NCBI GenBank assembly: GCA_029210915.1
Contig: JARGGJ010000006.1
Coordinates: 1 to 64,000 of the forward strand
Direction: 5' to 3'
Length of the DNA: 64,000 nucleotides
From: Patescibacteria group bacterium
GTDB taxonomy: Bacteria; Patescibacteriota; Patescibacteriia; 2-12-FULL-60-25
Shown here: piece by piece, positions 39,596 through 48,394 of the stretch
Layout of the letters: every line of letters starts with the position of its first letter
Numbering within the stretch: position 1 is the first letter of the stretch
Position numbers and translations under genes: made by a program
Notes under the pieces: model-generated
What the model was told of the DNA's origin: nothing
The model's database searches: none
What the model saw: only the letters and a program-made list of their open reading frames with translations

Positions 39596-42500
39596 ATGAC
39601 AACTCGGTTAAAAAAACACTTACAAAGGTTTAATGCCATCAGTCTTATGGTAGTGATGGTTTTTAGCGTATTTGCAAACAAAGTTTCGGGCGCAAGCATA
39701 CCCTCTGTAACGGCTAGCCTTTCCAATCACACCAAATCCGCACCCGCAAATCACACTTATAAATTCCAAACACCTTCAGGAGTCGATTCACCTGCCGATA
39801 CCATCACAATAGATTTATCATCCTGGGCAACCGGCGCGGTAAGTAGCGCAGATATCGATCTGCTCCACGGCCCTGTTACCGGCCTCGAAAATGTAAACAC
39901 AGTTTCCGCACTGCCCGGCATCAACACATGGGGCGCAAGCTTTGCCGGAGGTATCTTAACCTTAACTCCACCTATCAATGCCCTTCCCGGTACCATCGCT
40001 CCAAACGATATTGTAAACGTTTACATTGGCACCAATGCGGTTGGCGGTACCAACCAACTCACCAACCCGGCCACAGCCGGCAGTTATCCAATCACAATCG
40101 GAGGCGGGTTTGGCGATATCGCTTACTTTGCCCAAGCAATAATGAACAGCGGTAGTGTAAGTATTGATGCTCAGGTAGGTACTACACTGCAAATCACAAA
40201 CATTAACCCAAGTTCCGTGCTAGCATCCTCGGGCGCTTTTAACATGACAATTACCGGTTTTGGTTTTGTCGCAAATTCCGTTGGTCAAATAAGCGGAGCC
40301 GACAGGCCTACAATTTTTGTCGGCTCGACAGAGCTTATTGTCTCTATTTTAGCATCCGATGTTCTTACAGCCGGCACCAAGCAAATAACAGTTTATAATC
40401 CAACTCCGGGCATAACCTCAAATCAACTCCCTCTAACCATATCATCAGGTGTAACCGGAGGTGGTACCGCGGATACAACTCCGCCGGTTATATTAAATCC
40501 GCAAGCCATCAACATCACACAAACAAGCGCCAGAATAATTTGGGATACGGACGAAGCTGCAACCTCAATAGTAAATTACGGCTTAACAAATAGTTACGGT
40601 GAAACTGTTTCCAACGGCTCACTCGTCATCTCTCACGGCATCGACCTTACCGGCCTTTCGCCAAGTACAACTTACCACTTTCGCGTACAATCCGCCGATC
40701 AATACGGCAACAATGCTGTTAGCGCCGATTACACATTCACCACATTGCCATGGCCTCCGTTGCAAATCTACAATGTTACCAGCACCAGCATTGCCGACAC
40801 TTCGGCCATAATAGTTTGGGATACAAATCGCCCGGCAAATTCCCGGGTCGAGTATGGCCTAACAACATCTTTGGGATCTTTTATTAATCAATCGGCTTTT
40901 GTCTCCAACCACGCAACTCCGCTCTCGGCTTTAACTCCAAATACTTCGTACTTTTATCGTGTTATCTCTTACGATGTAAACGGCATCGGTGCCACATCAA
41001 CAATTTACACATTCACAACAACCGGTGATGTTACTCCGCCAACCAACATAACCTTAAATGCGGAGCCGGGTGATACTGTCGTTTATCTCTCCTGGACCCA
41101 ACCCCCCGAACCGGATTTTGCCGGCGTTCGCCTAATCCAAAAACTTGGCGGTTTCCCAACCGGCCCATTCGACGGCACTTTGGTTTACGATGGTTTGGCT
41201 ACAACAACCATCGATACAGGCCTAACAAATGGAACAACATATTACTACGGCGCATACCCCTACGACACAAACGGAAACTTTGCCTCGGGCGCCCTAGACG
41301 ATGCAACTCCTTTTGCGGACATCATTCCCCCAACACCAACCTCAACCACCACAACTCCGCCTCTACCCCCCACCCCAACAACAACTACAACAACCCCGCC
41401 GTTACCCCCGGGCCCAACGGTTACAACAACTCCAACAGTGCCTCCTACGGCAACATCAACACCAACTACTCCCACAACCATTCAAATAACTCCCATCTAC
41501 TATGGCGCCAACGGCACGCTTTTACTCGAGCCCGATACTCAAGGAGTCCGCGGTGTTATTGCAAGTGAAACTGTTTTTGTTCGCGTGCCCACAGTAAACA
41601 TTGGCGAACAAGCGCAGTCGGTAACAATCAATGTTGCGGGGCAACTTTATTCGCTAACTCTCTCCAGTGATGGAACTGAGTTTACAGGTACATTCCCGGC
41701 TCCCGCTTCCGGAGTATTTTTAGCTGATGTTAAGGTAACCACAGTCAGCGGTGCATCGGCAGAAAAATCGGATGATTTCTCGGTTCAAGATCCGGGCGAA
41801 GTTATCGAAGCCAGAATAATCTCGGGCACAACACCAATTCCCAACGCAACAGTTACCTTGTATCAAGTAATAGACGGCCTATCAACCATCTGGAACGGCG
41901 CACCATACGGCCAACCCAACCCAACCACATCCGATGATGAAGGTAAATTTGTTTTCCGCGTACCCAACGGAGAATATTATGTTGAAGTAGGCAAAGTTGG
42001 CTATCGCCCGCAGCGCTCTACTGTAACCAATATCGAACGTAATGTTTTTGGAGATAAAATCAAGTTAATTTACATCCCCGAACCGCTGTTCATCACATTC
42101 TGTAAAGTTGATTGTTCCAAAATCAGCTATGAATTATATCTTGTAAATCCCGATGGATCTGTAAGTTACTCAAACTCCGGCGCCGGCAGTACACTCGACC
42201 AAGGCTCGGGCACGGTTTTATATAGTTTTGGCAACAGCGAAGTTTTAATCCAAGCAGACGAGTCGGATTGCGAACATGTTAAATTTTCTTTAGTGGGATT
42301 AAATACTTCTATAAATCAAACCGCTCACGTAAAAGTTTTTTACGAAGGCGAGTTAAACCGTGATGCCGTAATCTTTAGCGATACGCAACAATCTTACGGG
42401 CAAACAATAACTTTAAATCTCGCCGACGATGAAACGCTTTGCGAAGAAGAAGTTGAAGAAGTGATCCAAATCGAAACCATACCCGAAAAAATCGAATTCA

Positions 42501-43468
42501 CCGCTCTAACCAGCCTCGATATAATCCGAGAACCCGAAATAATTACAGCCACGAATGATTTTATTATTCCAACTGTAACTTTGGTATCGTTAATTAATTT
42601 AGGGTCAGCTCTTAGCTTATTCAACCTTTTGGCATATCTGCAATATCTTTTTGCTCAGCCAATTTTATTATTTGGCCGTTTAAGGAAGCGCCGTTATGGT
42701 GTGGTTTATAATTCTTTAAATAAACAACCCATTGAAATGGCTGTTATTAGGCTTTTACATGCCGAAACCGGCCTTGTTGTACAAACCAAAGTTACCGATA
42801 AACAGGGCAGATATTTATTTAATGTTAAAGAAGGCGATTATATTCTCGAAGTTGTTAAACCCGAGTATGATTTCCCAACACAATATTTAGCCAATAAAAA
42901 AGCCGATTCCGTTTACCCCGATCTTTACCACGGCGAATCAATTTCTTTAAAAGAAGATGGTATTATCGCGCTTAATGTTCCTTTGGATCCAAATAAACCC
43001 GTAGAAGCACCGCGCAAAGTTATTTATCGTCGCTTCTTAAAGCGCGTGCAACACGGTATAGCCATCTCGGGAATCATTTTAGCCGGTATATCTTTGGTAA
43101 TCTCACCAAGCTGGTTTATAGCCGCTGTTTTAATTATCCAAGTTGGTTTTTACTTCTTATTCCGTCAACTTGCCCTGCCGGCCAAATCACAATCCTGGGG
43201 CAAAATATTCGATGAGGATACCAAAAAACCAATCTCGGATGCCGTGGTTCGCATATTCGATAAACAATTCAACAAATTACTCGAGACACAACTTTCATCA
43301 AGAAAAGGCAGTTACGGTTTCTTTGCGGAACACAATGTTTATTACATAACCATAGAAAAAGAGGGTTATCAAAAATACACTTCCAAGGATCTGGATCTGG
43401 GCTCACAAGAAGATACAACCATCGATCTAAACGTTGCGCTAAAGCGAATCTCTCCACCTAAAAAGTAA
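39596..43468 (+). CDS. Large multi-domain surface/membrane protein (IPT, FN3, CarboxypepD_reg)
   Basis: A 1290-residue protein. Signal peptide to about residue 33; a beta domain; an IPT/TIG domain (about 198-285, INPSSVLASSGAFNMTITGF); three fibronectin type III domains (about 290-575: each with ITQTSARIIWDTDE, TSAIIVWDTNR or VYLSWTQPPE strands and PSTTYHFRV-type endings); a Pro/Thr stalk (about 578-640); then carboxypeptidase-regulatory-like beta domains (about 745-830). A helix near 991-1015 crosses the membrane; further regulatory-like domains (about 1033-1100 and 1200-1275) lie on either side of two more helices (about 1150-1190). It probably displays adhesive Ig-like domains on the cell and has cytoplasmic beta domains, an unusual topology. 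Confidence 0.87.
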   Translation: MTTRLKKHLQRFNAISLMVVMVFSVFANKVSGASIPSVTASLSNHTKSAPANHTYKFQTPSGVDSPADTITIDLSSWATGAVSSADIDLLHGPVTGLENVNTVSALPGINTWGASFAGGILTLTPPINALPGTIAPNDIVNVYIGTNAVGGTNQLTNPATAGSYPITIGGGFGDIAYFAQAIMNSGSVSIDAQVGTTLQITNINPSSVLASSGAFNMTITGFGFVANSVGQISGADRPTIFVGSTELIVSILASDVLTAGTKQITVYNPTPGITSNQLPLTISSGVTGGGTADTTPPVILNPQAINITQTSARIIWDTDEAATSIVNYGLTNSYGETVSNGSLVISHGIDLTGLSPSTTYHFRVQSADQYGNNAVSADYTFTTLPWPPLQIYNVTSTSIADTSAIIVWDTNRPANSRVEYGLTTSLGSFINQSAFVSNHATPLSALTPNTSYFYRVISYDVNGIGATSTIYTFTTTGDVTPPTNITLNAEPGDTVVYLSWTQPPEPDFAGVRLIQKLGGFPTGPFDGTLVYDGLATTTIDTGLTNGTTYYYGAYPYDTNGNFASGALDDATPFADIIPPTPTSTTTTPPLPPTPTTTTTTPPLPPGPTVTTTPTVPPTATSTPTTPTTIQITPIYYGANGTLLLEPDTQGVRGVIASETVFVRVPTVNIGEQAQSVTINVAGQLYSLTLSSDGTEFTGTFPAPASGVFLADVKVTTVSGASAEKSDDFSVQDPGEVIEARIISGTTPIPNATVTLYQVIDGLSTIWNGAPYGQPNPTTSDDEGKFVFRVPNGEYYVEVGKVGYRPQRSTVTNIERNVFGDKIKLIYIPEPLFITFCKVDCSKISYELYLVNPDGSVSYSNSGAGSTLDQGSGTVLYSFGNSEVLIQADESDCEHVKFSLVGLNTSINQTAHVKVFYEGELNRDAVIFSDTQQSYGQTITLNLADDETLCEEEVEEVIQIETIPEKIEFTALTSLDIIREPEIITATNDFIIPTVTLVSLINLGSALSLFNLLAYLQYLFAQPILLFGRLRKRRYGVVYNSLNKQPIEMAVIRLLHAETGLVVQTKVTDKQGRYLFNVKEGDYILEVVKPEYDFPTQYLANKKADSVYPDLYHGESISLKEDGIIALNVPLDPNKPVEAPRKVIYRRFLKRVQHGIAISGIILAGISLVISPSWFIAAVLIIQVGFYFLFRQLALPAKSQSWGKIFDEDTKKPISDAVVRIFDKQFNKLLETQLSSRKGSYGFFAEHNVYYITIEKEGYQKYTSKDLDLGSQEDTTIDLNVALKRISPPKK

Positions 43469-43491
43469 AAGGTATTTGTATACAACTTTCT

Positions 43492-43520
43492 TTGTATGGC
43501 ATGTTCAAATATGCTATACT
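43492..43520 (+). promoter_or_regulatory. Promoter
   Basis: TTGTAT (43492-43497), 17 bases ending TGC, TATACT (43515-43520): extended -10. Confidence 0.7.
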
Positions 43521-43579
43521 TTCCATAATAAAATTCTTTTTTATAATTAAATTTTATCAATTACTAATTTTGTTTTTTT

Positions 43580-46072
43580 ATGCTGAATCAGCAAACAGTG
43601 GACATTACCACATCATCAGGGAGGGGTGCTGAAACACTTCCCAAGGTATCCAAGGCCCTAGGCTGGATAATCGAGATTTGCCTTAAGGCAATCGTCATCC
43701 TTACTCCTTTATTTTTCTTGCCAATTACGCTCGATGTTTTGGAGCTAAACAAGCAAACCTTGTTTATAGTTCTCATTCTCGTAGCCACCACGGCTTGGTT
43801 TGGCAAAGCTTTGGCCGACAGAAAATTTGTAATGGCCAGATCCTGGTTTAACATAGTCATCGGATTATTCCTTGTAGGGTGGTTCGTTACAGCAGCTTTT
43901 TCCAAAGACATTTATTTATCGATGTTTGGCAACTTTGGCCAAATGCAAATGTCGTTTGTAACAATTGCCGGATTAGTAATATTTTACTTCCTAATCATCA
44001 ACCACCTCACATCCACAAAAAAGCTATACTCTTACTTGGTGGGCTTTTTGGTCTCTGGTTTAATTGCCGGCGCATTTGGCTTGCTCCAACTGTTCGGAAT
44101 CTTCTCTCTCGGTTGGCTGGCGGATTTTTCCAAAGTAAACACTTTCAACACAATCGGTACCATAAACGCTTTAGCTGTTTACATGGTTATTCCTTTGGTT
44201 CTTTCCGCCTCACTCACTGTATTCGGTTGCAAAGACGGCGAATGTAAATTGGATAAAGCCACAAAAGGCAGTATGGCAATTAACTTGGTTGTCTGGCTTT
44301 CCATGGTTGTATCACTCTTGGTTTTAATCATTGTGGATTTTTGGGTAGCTTGGGCGGCCGCTTTGTTTGGCTTGGTCTTGCTTGTTGTTTTGCCTCTTAT
44401 TCGCTCATCAAAAATCAATCATCCAATTCGCATTGCCGTACCGGTTGTTCTTGCGTGTATCGCCATTGCACTTCTGGTATTTAAAACTCCAATCAAACTC
44501 AACCTTCCTGCCGAGGTGGCACCATCAATGACAGCTTCCTGGAACATCGCCAAAAGCACTCTAAACGAAAACCCGCTTTTTGGAACCGGCCCCGGCACCT
44601 GGATCTACGATTATGCCAAATTCCGATCCCCGGCTGTTAATTTGTCACAATTCTGGACAATCCGTTTCGAACGCGGATTATCTACCGCGCTCACACTATT
44701 GCCTACAATCGGTATAGTTGGAATCGCTCTTTTACTGATGATTATAATTTCAGCATTGGTAAAAAGCGCAACACACTTAATTAAAGAAAAAGATGATAAT
44801 AAATGGCAACTATATCTTACGATTTTTGTAAGCTGGGCAACTATTGTCTTTATCGCTTTCCTGTACAACTATAATTTTGCTCATGTAATCGCTTTTGGTT
44901 TCTTCTTATCCCTGCTTGTTGCCCTTATCGCCAACAAAGCCTATGTTTGGGAAGCTCGCAAAGGCTCTGTAAGCTCGGTAGTAATCTCCATTGTCTTTGC
45001 TGTACTTTGCGTTTCCGCTCTATCCGGCACCTGGGTCATTGGCCAGCGCTTAGCCGCCGATGCCGCCTACTCCGACGCAGTCATGTCTTACCGCGGCGGA
45101 GAATCTATCGACTCTGCAATCGATTCACTAAACAGCGCCGTTGCCATGAATCGCTGGAACGATATCTACTACCGCAACCTTTCACAAGCTTATCTAATCA
45201 AAGCCGGCCAAGAATTTGAAACACTTTCCAAAGATCAAGACGGCGCCGGAAAAATTAACCAAATCATAGCCGCCGCAATTGATACCGGTAAAAAAGCAAC
45301 AGAGATCAATCCAATGAATATTGATAACTGGGAAAACTTGGCAATTATCTATCAATCAATCGCATCATTCACCCAGGGCGCCGATGAGTTTGCTATCGAT
45401 AATTTCGTTTCCGCATTAGAGCGCGAACCAAATAACCCTGTCTACAGCAACGAAATCGGCAAAATTCACATATTGCGCGCAGATGCCATGCAAACCCTGC
45501 TCCAATCCGAAGACGAGCAAACCAAACTGGATGCCGAGCAAAAGATTAAAGATGAATTGGATAAAGCCGCCGAATGGTTCAATCGCTCAATCCAAGCCAA
45601 GCCCGATTTTGCTCCGGCGCACTACTTCTTGGGATTGGTTTACGAACGCCAAGGCAGAATCCCCGAAGCAATCACCAAGTTAGAGCAAGTGCTAAGTGTA
45701 AACGATAAAGATGTCGGTGTTGCTTTCCAATTGGCCATCCTCTACTACCGCAACAACGAAAAAGATAAATCGCGTACAATGTTTGAACAAATCGTAGCTT
45801 TTGCGCCCGAATACGCCAACGCTCGCTGGTACCTCTCTGCACTTTACGAAGAACAAGGCGAAAACGCCAAGGCATTGGAACAAGTCAAAATTGTCGCCGA
45901 GACAAATAAGGACAATCAAAATGTGAACGATCGCATCAGTTACTTGGAAGGTTTGATCAGTAAAAATTCCGCACCCGCCGCCAACCCGGAACCACTCCCC
46001 GAGCCCGTAGCGGATGAAATAGTAACAAACCCCGAGGTAGACACAAACCCCTTCGAACTACCCGCTGAATAG
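43580..46072 (+). CDS. O-antigen ligase/polymerase-like protein with TPR tail
   Basis: An 830-residue protein. The first 490 residues hold about 12 hydrophobic helices and the Wzy/WaaL-type features: GNFGQMQMSF and GLLQLFGIFSLGWL near 110-190, ENPLFGTGPGTWIYDYAKFR (about 334-353) and a periplasmic loop before GLSTALTLLPTIGIVG. The remainder (about 500-800) is extracytoplasmic tetratricopeptide repeats, clearest at YFLGLVYERQGRIPEAITKL and ARWYLSALYEEQGENAKALE. The last 30 residues are Pro/Glu-rich. Such fusions are common in CPR; the TPRs may hold acceptors or partners during polymerisation. The gene is monocistronic, with a strong terminator. Confidence 0.92.
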   Translation: MLNQQTVDITTSSGRGAETLPKVSKALGWIIEICLKAIVILTPLFFLPITLDVLELNKQTLFIVLILVATTAWFGKALADRKFVMARSWFNIVIGLFLVGWFVTAAFSKDIYLSMFGNFGQMQMSFVTIAGLVIFYFLIINHLTSTKKLYSYLVGFLVSGLIAGAFGLLQLFGIFSLGWLADFSKVNTFNTIGTINALAVYMVIPLVLSASLTVFGCKDGECKLDKATKGSMAINLVVWLSMVVSLLVLIIVDFWVAWAAALFGLVLLVVLPLIRSSKINHPIRIAVPVVLACIAIALLVFKTPIKLNLPAEVAPSMTASWNIAKSTLNENPLFGTGPGTWIYDYAKFRSPAVNLSQFWTIRFERGLSTALTLLPTIGIVGIALLLMIIISALVKSATHLIKEKDDNKWQLYLTIFVSWATIVFIAFLYNYNFAHVIAFGFFLSLLVALIANKAYVWEARKGSVSSVVISIVFAVLCVSALSGTWVIGQRLAADAAYSDAVMSYRGGESIDSAIDSLNSAVAMNRWNDIYYRNLSQAYLIKAGQEFETLSKDQDGAGKINQIIAAAIDTGKKATEINPMNIDNWENLAIIYQSIASFTQGADEFAIDNFVSALEREPNNPVYSNEIGKIHILRADAMQTLLQSEDEQTKLDAEQKIKDELDKAAEWFNRSIQAKPDFAPAHYFLGLVYERQGRIPEAITKLEQVLSVNDKDVGVAFQLAILYYRNNEKDKSRTMFEQIVAFAPEYANARWYLSALYEEQGENAKALEQVKIVAETNKDNQNVNDRISYLEGLISKNSAPAANPEPLPEPVADEIVTNPEVDTNPFELPAE

Positions 46073-46085
46073 TAACATTCCCCCG

Positions 46086-46125
46086 GATTATTAAAAAAAG
46101 ACCCATGGGTCTTTTTTTAATAATC
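46086..46125. terminator. 40-base perfect palindrome, bidirectional terminator
   Basis: GATTATTAAAAAAAGACCC and its exact complement meet at ATG-type centre CCCATGGG; the inner stem GACCCATGGGTC is followed by seven T on either strand. Confidence 0.85.
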
Positions 46126-46207
46126 GTCTCCCTTTCATAAAGGGGGCTTTTCGGAAATCCCCCGAATTACACTTTGTGTAATTATCCCCCTTTGACAAGG
46201 GGGTCTT
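46126..46207. repeat. Family F repeat, two hairpins
   Basis: CTCCCTTTCATAAAGGGGG, TCCCCCGAATTACAC / GTGTAATTATCCCCC and CCCTTTGACAAGGGGG. The remaining bases to 46300 include GAAATTCG / CGAAATTC words but no gene. Confidence 0.7.
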
Positions 46208-46300
46208 TGTTTAGTGTTCATTATGTTTTTGCGAAATTCGAAATACGCCCGTACGCCGTAGCTTCAGCGAAGGAGGGAAATACGAAATTCGTTCTCGATA

Positions 46301-46309
46301 TGATATAAT
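46301..46309 (+). promoter_or_regulatory. Extended -10 promoter of a leaderless gene
   Basis: TGATATAAT (TG-n-TATAAT); six bases separate its last T from the ATG at 46316, exactly as at 15534/15541. Confidence 0.65.
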
Positions 46310-46315
46310 GTTTTC

Positions 46316-47107
46316 ATGGTGGTTTTGAATTGGATAAAAGAAACTCTCGACAGCGGGCACAAGCTCGTTTTAAGGCCGTTTACGGGCTCTTTTGGTATTC
46401 AATCCAAACAAAAACAGCGCATAATCTCTGAGCAACGCGCATTGGCCGATCACTTTCAAAAATGCTCTGTGCAATTTATCGATAAGCTGGAGCAACTGAC
46501 AGAAAAAATTGCTTCTCTGGAGAACGGCAATCAACAAACCGCAAATTACATCAAGCAAAGGCAACAGGCACTTTTTTTTGCCTGCTTACGAATGGAGACT
46601 GCACTAAAAACCAATGCCGAGCTTCGCCGTGAACGAAAAGAATGGGAACGCCGCCTGCCTTCCCCCACTCCAATAGACGCATACCACCCGCTAGTCAGGC
46701 TCGAAGTAATAGATTCCGAACTCCGCATTAGAGAAGAAAATTTAATCTCTAAATCAGATTCCGAGCAGGTTCATGATAACGCACCAAGCACACCAACCTA
46801 TCTCGAAATTAATCCGGCAAACGAGCCTGTCGCAGTAAAGGATACTGTTACGGCATCCATCTCGCATGGGTTTTGCACTTCAGACGAGCTCAAACCTCTT
46901 TCCGAAGAGCTTATTATTAAGCGCGCCGAGGGTTTATTGATAGAGATATCTTCACAGCATAACAACATGGGCAACAGTGATGAATATTTGGAGAAAACTC
47001 AAGAATTACGCGATATTCACAATACCCTGCGCCAACTGCAACGAAAAAATCGCCACCAAAGCTACCGCCTGCGCCTGCGCGAGCGCATGAGCCAACTCTT
47101 TTCCTAA
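46316..47107 (+). CDS. Coiled-coil hypothetical protein
   Basis: A 263-residue, Glu/Gln/Arg-rich soluble protein without recognised domains. Helical coiled-coil segments are likely at about 28-75 (QKQRIISEQRALADHFQKCS and on to QTANYIKQRQQAL) and 200-260 (YLEKTQELRDIHNTLRQLQR). The middle (about 110-190) is Pro-rich and probably disordered. The start is supported by an extended -10 box six bases upstream, with no room for a Shine-Dalgarno site. It lies just before the tRNA-Ala region. Function unknown. Confidence 0.75.
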   Translation: MVVLNWIKETLDSGHKLVLRPFTGSFGIQSKQKQRIISEQRALADHFQKCSVQFIDKLEQLTEKIASLENGNQQTANYIKQRQQALFFACLRMETALKTNAELRRERKEWERRLPSPTPIDAYHPLVRLEVIDSELRIREENLISKSDSEQVHDNAPSTPTYLEINPANEPVAVKDTVTASISHGFCTSDELKPLSEELIIKRAEGLLIEISSQHNNMGNSDEYLEKTQELRDIHNTLRQLQRKNRHQSYRLRLRERMSQLFS

Positions 47108-47218
47108 CATTGACATCACCATAAAAACCAGATATTCTCTACCTCACAAGCACATTTCCTGATTCGTTCAGAAGTTTGTATCTTGTATCTTGGTAAAGTT
47201 TGGAAATTTTAATGTTTG

Positions 47219-47276
47219 GGCCTTTAGCTCCACCCTACGCATAAAGCTTCGGGTGGCACGCAGCTGGCTCTGGCAT
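47219..47276 (+). pseudogene. Broken tRNA-Ala duplicate interrupted by a family E hairpin
   Basis: GGGCCTTTAGCTC, the first 13 bases of the intact tRNA-Ala 108 bases downstream, is followed by a CCACCC...GGGTGG hairpin of family E type and then CAGCTGGCT, which again matches the tRNA D-arm. The upstream flank (TTTGTATCTTG, AAGTTT, ATTTT) is also shared with the flank of the intact gene (47284-47326). It cannot form a tRNA. Confidence 0.7.
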
Positions 47277-47326
47277 GTCAGTTGTTTGTATCTTGTTTCT
47301 TGAAAGAAGTTTAGAGATTTTATTTA

Positions 47327-47403
47327 GGGCCTTTAGCTCAGCTGGCTAGAGTGCTTCCATGGCATGGAAGAAGTCGAGGGTTCGAATCCCTCAAGGTCCA
47401 CCA
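47327..47403 (+). tRNA. tRNA-Ala (anticodon GGC), CCA encoded
   Basis: GGGCCTTTAGCTCAGCTGG opens the gene; acceptor arms GGGCCTT / AAGGTCC pair with G3-U70, the alanine identity element. The anticodon stem CTTCC / GGAAG encloses ATGGCAT (GGC), and the T-arm is GGGTTCGAATCCC. CCA is encoded. It reads GCC/GCU. Confidence 0.97.
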
Positions 47404-47486
47404 CCCCCCGTCGCTCGACTGACGTCGAGCTATGGGGGGTGCTCCCCGTAGCTCCGGAGCTATATGGCGAAGGAGCGAAGGGGAGC
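47402..47486. repeat. GC-rich nested palindromes after tRNA-Ala
   Basis: CACCCCCC / GGGGGGTG (47402-47441) and GCTCCCC / GGGGAGC (47441-47486) around AGCTCCGGAGCT. They could aid 3' processing or are another mobile palindrome. Confidence 0.6.
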
Positions 47487-47494
47487 GTTAACTC

Positions 47495-47521
47495 AAAATC
47501 CGCTCAAGCGGATTTTGTTTT
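47495..47521 (+). terminator. Rho-independent terminator of tRNA-Ala
   Basis: AAAATCCGC / GCGGATTTT with a TCAA loop, then GTTTT. Confidence 0.85.
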
Positions 47522-47639
47522 ACCTTTAAATATATACTCCCACGGCATCCACAAGTGCATAAGTATAAGCCTTGCAAAAATCATGGCTAGCTACAGCAAA
47601 AATTGCTTGTGACTTTATCCGGTCGCATATTCGAGGTAA

Positions 47640-47806
47640 AGTATATCTGTCATAAGGAAACTTATGCTTTGTAGGCATTCAGCCTGCACAAAAACAAAAA
47701 CAAAAGCAGGATCACCAAAATAGTGGTGCTGCAAAATATACGAACCTCTGTATTGGCGGGGATTCGATGAGCTGCATAGGAGTCTTGGCGACGTGTGCAG
47801 CTTTTT
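47640..47806 (+). ncRNA. Small structured RNA candidate
   Basis: TGTAGGC / GCCTGCA hairpin (about 47675-47694), an A-rich linker, GCAG-CACCA / TGGTG-CTGC hairpin (about 47706-47735), and finally AGCTGCA / TGCAGCT (47770-47776 and 47796-47802) followed by TTTTTATTTTT, an intrinsic terminator with no gene before it. This layout is that of an independent small RNA. The promoter is not clear (TATATC at 47642 is the only candidate). No known family is recognised. Confidence 0.4.
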
Positions 47807-47815
47807 ATTTTTCTG

Positions 47816-47870
47816 AAAGAACAAGGATTTAAGAGGATTAATCCCAAAGATTTACAGGATTATTTTTTAT
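47816..47870. repeat. Family D remnant
   Basis: AACAAGGATTTAAGAGGATTAATCC and TTTACAGGATTATTT. The following bases to 48010 contain GAGACG / CGTCTC (about 47962-47986) but no gene. Confidence 0.6.
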
Positions 47871-48039
47871 AAGGTTTTTATAGTAGTCACCCTGAGTCTA
47901 AACGTAATAGAATGGTTCGCATCTTCGTAATTCCTTTAACGATGCCAAGTCAACAGTGTAGAGACGCTGTTTCAAACACGTCTCCTCTGGCATTGAAAAG
48001 ACAATTTAATTGGTAGATTGTATTTATAATTTCCAATAA

Positions 48040-48394
48040 ATTAACTATGTGGATATGTAGATAAACATGTTGATAAGTGGCAATTTTTGAATCAACAAAG
48101 CTATTATTACAAAACATCTATCAGCAAAGTATTCACAGGATAAATAAAAAAAGTAGACATCAAAAAAAGCTCTGTTAAGGTAAAAAACAAACTTTGCATA
48201 TATAAGCTATTATTTAATTAAGCGCAAAAAGCTCATATGTTGGCTTAGGTATTGGTAAACGCCATGCCCTTTCCAACAGATCTTTTAGTGTGAATATCAC
48301 CCCAACAAAAAAACAAAATAAAGGGGCGCGGTTCACAAGGCGCTAAAAACAAAAAGCCGGGAAAATAACGGCTCAATAAAAATAAAAAACCAAT
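48040..48394 (+). promoter_or_regulatory. AT-rich leader of giant protein 1 with DnaA-box-like cluster
   Basis: TGTGGATAT (48048-48056), TGTAGATAA (48056-48064) and TGTTGATAA (48068-48076) are three close DnaA-box-like 9-mers (complement TTATCNACA). Downstream a TTGCATATATAAG box could be a promoter near 48200. TGTTGG / CCAACA (about 48238-48277), GCGC...GCGC (about 48327-48343) and AGCCG / CGGCT (about 48355-48373) can pair in the transcript. A comparable region precedes the second giant gene. Confidence 0.4.

Noticed and set aside
47364-47612. Frame of 82 codons overlapping tRNA-Ala
   Set aside because: Starts inside the tRNA and crosses its terminator and GC-rich palindromes.
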